NCBI GenBank assembly: GCA_023387815.1
Contig: JAEWHK010000074.1
Coordinates: forward strand, 33,507-97,506
DNA from: Pseudomonadota bacterium
GTDB lineage: Bacteria > Pseudomonadota > Gammaproteobacteria > Burkholderiales > Burkholderiaceae_B
Length of the DNA stretch: 64,000 nt
Direction of reading: 5' to 3'
Below, in pieces: positions 61,666 through 64,000 of the stretch. Position 1 is the first letter of the stretch. Each line of letters begins with the position of its first letter. Both the position numbers and the translations under genes were made by a program. The notes below the pieces were generated by a model. That model saw nothing but the letters and a program-made list of their open reading frames with translations. It did not search any database and was not told the origin of the DNA.

Positions 61666-64000
61666 ATGTCAGTTCATTCTCCTTCGTCCGCCGGGCAGGT
61701 TTCGGTTATTGACGCCTCAGCTATCGGCCATCGCCCTCATCGGCAGCCCAAAGCCCAGGGTCTGTATGATCCTGCCTACGAACATGACGCCTGTGGCGTC
61801 GGCTTTGTGGCCAATATCAAGGGTCGCAAAAGCCACGCTATCATTCAGCAGGGTCTGAAAATTCTTGAAAATCTGGATCACCGCGGCGCGGTCGGGGCCG
61901 ACAAGCTCATGGGCGACGGTGCTGGTATTCTTATCCAGATTCCTGACACGCTTTATCGCGAAGAAATGGCCAAGCAGGGCGTAACGCTGCCGCCAGAAGG
62001 CGAATATGGCGTAGCCATGGTGTTCCTGCCCAAGGAAACTGCCTCCCGTCTGGCCTGTGAGAAGGAACTCGAGCGCGCCGTGCGCGACGAGGGCCAGGTT
62101 CTGCTGGGCTGGCGTGATGTGCCCATCGATCATGAAATGGAAATGTCGCCCACGGTACGCGACTGTGAACCGCTGATCCGCCAGCTCTTTATCGGTCGCG
62201 GTCCCGACGTGATGGTGCCCGATGCACTGGAACGCAAGCTGTACGTGATTCGCAAGACGGCCAGCCACGCCATCCAGAATATGCGACTGGCCCATGGCAA
62301 GGAATACTTTGTGCCGTCTGCCTCTGTGCGCACGGTGGTCTACAAGGGTCTGCTGCTGGCCAACCAGGTGGGCGTTTACTATCGTGACCTGGCTGATACC
62401 CGCACAATTTCTGCACTTGCCCTGGTTCACCAGCGCTTCTCGACCAACACCTTCCCTGCCTGGCCGCTGGCTCACCCTTATCGCATGATCGCCCACAACG
62501 GCGAAATCAATACCGTCAAAGGCAACTTCAACTGGCTGCGTGCCCGCGAAGGTCTGATGGAATCGGCCGTGCTGGGTGATGATCTGCAGAAACTCTATCC
62601 AATCGTCTACGAAGGCCAGTCCGATACCGCCACGTTTGACAACTGTCTTGAGCTGCTGGTGACCTCAGGCTACTCGCTGTCGCACGCCATGATGATGATG
62701 ATTCCCGAAGCCTGGGAACAGCATGCGACCATGGACGAAAACCGTCGCGCGTTCTACGAATATAACGCCGCCAAGATGGAACCCTGGGATGGCCCGGCCG
62801 CCGTGGCCTTTACCGATGGTCGCCAGATTGGCGCGACGCTGGACCGAAACGGCCTGCGTCCCGCCCGCTATCTGATTACTGATGATGATATGGTCATCCT
62901 GGCTTCCGAAGCCGGCACACTGACCGTGCCTGAAAACCGCATCGTCAAGAAATGGCGCCTGCAGCCTGGCCGCATGCTGCTCATCGACCTTGAACAGGGC
63001 CGGATTATTGGTGACGACGAAATCAAGTCGCAGCTGTCCAACAACCGTCCTTACGGTCAGTGGATCAAACGCCTGCGCGTGAAACTGGATGACATTCTCA
63101 TCCACGAGAAAAATCACCCTCAGTCTTCTTCTGCTCCTGCCGCGCTGCTGGACCGTCAGCAGGCTTTCGGCTGGAATCAGGAAGACCTCAAGTTCATTAT
63201 TCGCCCCATGGCAACGAATGGCGAAGAGGCCATCGGCTCCATGGGCAACGACACGCCGCTGGCCGTGCTGTCGTCCAAGTCCAAATCCTTCTATAACTAC
63301 TTCCGGCAGCTGTTTGCGCAGGTTACCAATCCACCCATCGATCCCATCCGCGAACAGCTGGTGATGTCGCTGGTGTCTTTCATTGGTCCCAAGCCCAACC
63401 TGCTGGATATCAATAATGTGAATCCGCCGCAGCGGATCGAAGTGTCGCAGCCCATTCTGGATTTTGCGGGCATGAGCGTGCTGCGCGATATCGAAAAGTT
63501 CACGAGCAACAAATTCCGCAGTGTTGAGCTGGACATCACCTATCCCATCGACTGGGGCAGTGAAGGTATCGAAGCCTGTGTAGCCGCATTGTGCTCCAGT
63601 GCGGTTGATGCGGTTCGCAGCGGTTTCAATATCCTGATTCTGTCAGACCGCAAGATGGACAGCGAGCGCGTGGCCATTCCTGCGCTGCTGGCAACGTCTG
63701 CCGTGCATCAGCATCTGATTCGCGAAGGTTTGCGTACGGCCACGGGTCTGGTGGTGGAAACCGGTTCTGCCCGCGAAGTGCATCACTTCGCGTTGCTGGG
63801 TGGTTTCGGTGCCGAAGCCATCTATCCGAACCTGGTCATGGAAACCCTGGCCACGTTCCCCGAGCCAGAAAAAGCGGTCAAGAACTACGTCAAGGCCGTG
63901 GGCAAGGGTCTGAATAAAGTCATGTCCAAAATGGGCATTTCTACGTACATGTCCTATACCGGCGCGCAGATTTTTGAGGCTGTCGGTCTGCAGTCTGCGC
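61666..64000 (+). CDS. gltB: Glutamate synthase large subunit, N-terminal part (continues past window)
   Basis: Open from the ATG at 61666 to the window end, 778 complete codons of an expected 1500 or so. The N-terminal pro-segment is followed by YEHDACGVGFVANIKG, whose Cys becomes the N-terminal glutaminase nucleophile after processing. Further signs: GLKILENLDHRGAVGADKLMGDGAG, HQRFSTNTFPAWPLAHPYRMIAHNGEINTVKGNFNWL and LDRNGLRPARYLITDDDMVILASEAG. With the small subunit it makes two glutamates from glutamine and 2-oxoglutarate. The ribosome site TGCGGAGTCTTCT supports this start. The FMN and FeS domains lie outside the window. Confidence 0.96.
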   Translation, partial: MSVHSPSSAGQVSVIDASAIGHRPHRQPKAQGLYDPAYEHDACGVGFVANIKGRKSHAIIQQGLKILENLDHRGAVGADKLMGDGAGILIQIPDTLYREEMAKQGVTLPPEGEYGVAMVFLPKETASRLACEKELERAVRDEGQVLLGWRDVPIDHEMEMSPTVRDCEPLIRQLFIGRGPDVMVPDALERKLYVIRKTASHAIQNMRLAHGKEYFVPSASVRTVVYKGLLLANQVGVYYRDLADTRTISALALVHQRFSTNTFPAWPLAHPYRMIAHNGEINTVKGNFNWLRAREGLMESAVLGDDLQKLYPIVYEGQSDTATFDNCLELLVTSGYSLSHAMMMMIPEAWEQHATMDENRRAFYEYNAAKMEPWDGPAAVAFTDGRQIGATLDRNGLRPARYLITDDDMVILASEAGTLTVPENRIVKKWRLQPGRMLLIDLEQGRIIGDDEIKSQLSNNRPYGQWIKRLRVKLDDILIHEKNHPQSSSAPAALLDRQQAFGWNQEDLKFIIRPMATNGEEAIGSMGNDTPLAVLSSKSKSFYNYFRQLFAQVTNPPIDPIREQLVMSLVSFIGPKPNLLDINNVNPPQRIEVSQPILDFAGMSVLRDIEKFTSNKFRSVELDITYPIDWGSEGIEACVAALCSSAVDAVRSGFNILILSDRKMDSERVAIPALLATSAVHQHLIREGLRTATGLVVETGSAREVHHFALLGGFGAEAIYPNLVMETLATFPEPEKAVKNYVKAVGKGLNKVMSKMGISTYMSYTGAQIFEAVGLQSA

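Noticed and set aside
1..64000. tRNA, rRNA genes and complete insertion sequences
   Set aside because: I looked for cloverleaf ends, rRNA stretches and full transposases and saw none; a covariance-model scan would be needed to exclude tRNAs firmly.

Overview
The window is a chromosomal segment of a betaproteobacterium, most likely Burkholderiales, family Alcaligenaceae (an Advenella- or Bordetella-like organism). The reasons are several solitary Bug/TctC periplasmic receptors, a Bordetella-style cytochrome aa3 cluster (coxB-coxA-small ORF-DUF2970-coxC-DUF2909-surF1-ctaA-ctaB-sco), a PhaM-type PHA granule protein, and a glmU operon with lipopolysaccharide-type glycosyltransferases. The genus is an inference from gene content and order; no 16S gene is present. 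No tRNA, rRNA, CRISPR array or complete insertion sequence was seen.

Bases 1-31,700 are accessory and catabolic. In order they hold: the end of an MFS transporter gene; a PtrB-like S9 peptidase; a Fur-box-preceded siderophore receptor; a scarred spot with a Fic-gene fragment and repeats; a LacI-type regulator divergent from a four-gene sulfopropanediol (DHPS) cluster (hpsN, SDR, MHS transporter, zinc dehydrogenase); a TetR regulator with a membrane protein; a LysR regulator divergent from a catabolic cluster (frameshifted Bug receptor, two-piece AtuA-like protein, GntR regulator, second Bug receptor, FAD oxidoreductase, HCCA-isomerase-like protein); an uncharacterised 469-residue protein; a MuiA/DUF4139 protein; an iron-uptake pair (binding protein and TonB receptor) divergent from an orphan response regulator; a DUF7079-like gene beside an IS256 remnant; and the sulfite dehydrogenase genes sorAB. 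DHPS breakdown usually ends in sulfite, so hps and sorAB may be functionally linked.

Bases 32,000-64,000 are mostly core genome: glmS, an Lrp-type regulator, the operon glmU-MFS-GT2-GT4, phaM, a Nudix gene, the complete cytochrome oxidase and heme A cluster ending in a strong terminator, a CPA1 antiporter with a cyclic-nucleotide domain and a 172-residue repetitive tail, a predicted small RNA, rpoH with a perfect CIRCE operator, fghA, a degenerate RAYT-like protein, an LtaS-type sulfatase, glpK, dbpA and the first 2.3 kb of gltB.

The best candidates for undescribed biology are the dual-regulated AtuA/Bug/FAD/isomerase cluster (13.9-21.5 kb), the CU-rich small RNA downstream of rpoH, HrcA-type control of rpoH, the recombination-like repeats around the Fic fragment, the cox cluster lacking ctaG, and the RAYT-like protein that has lost its HUH motif.
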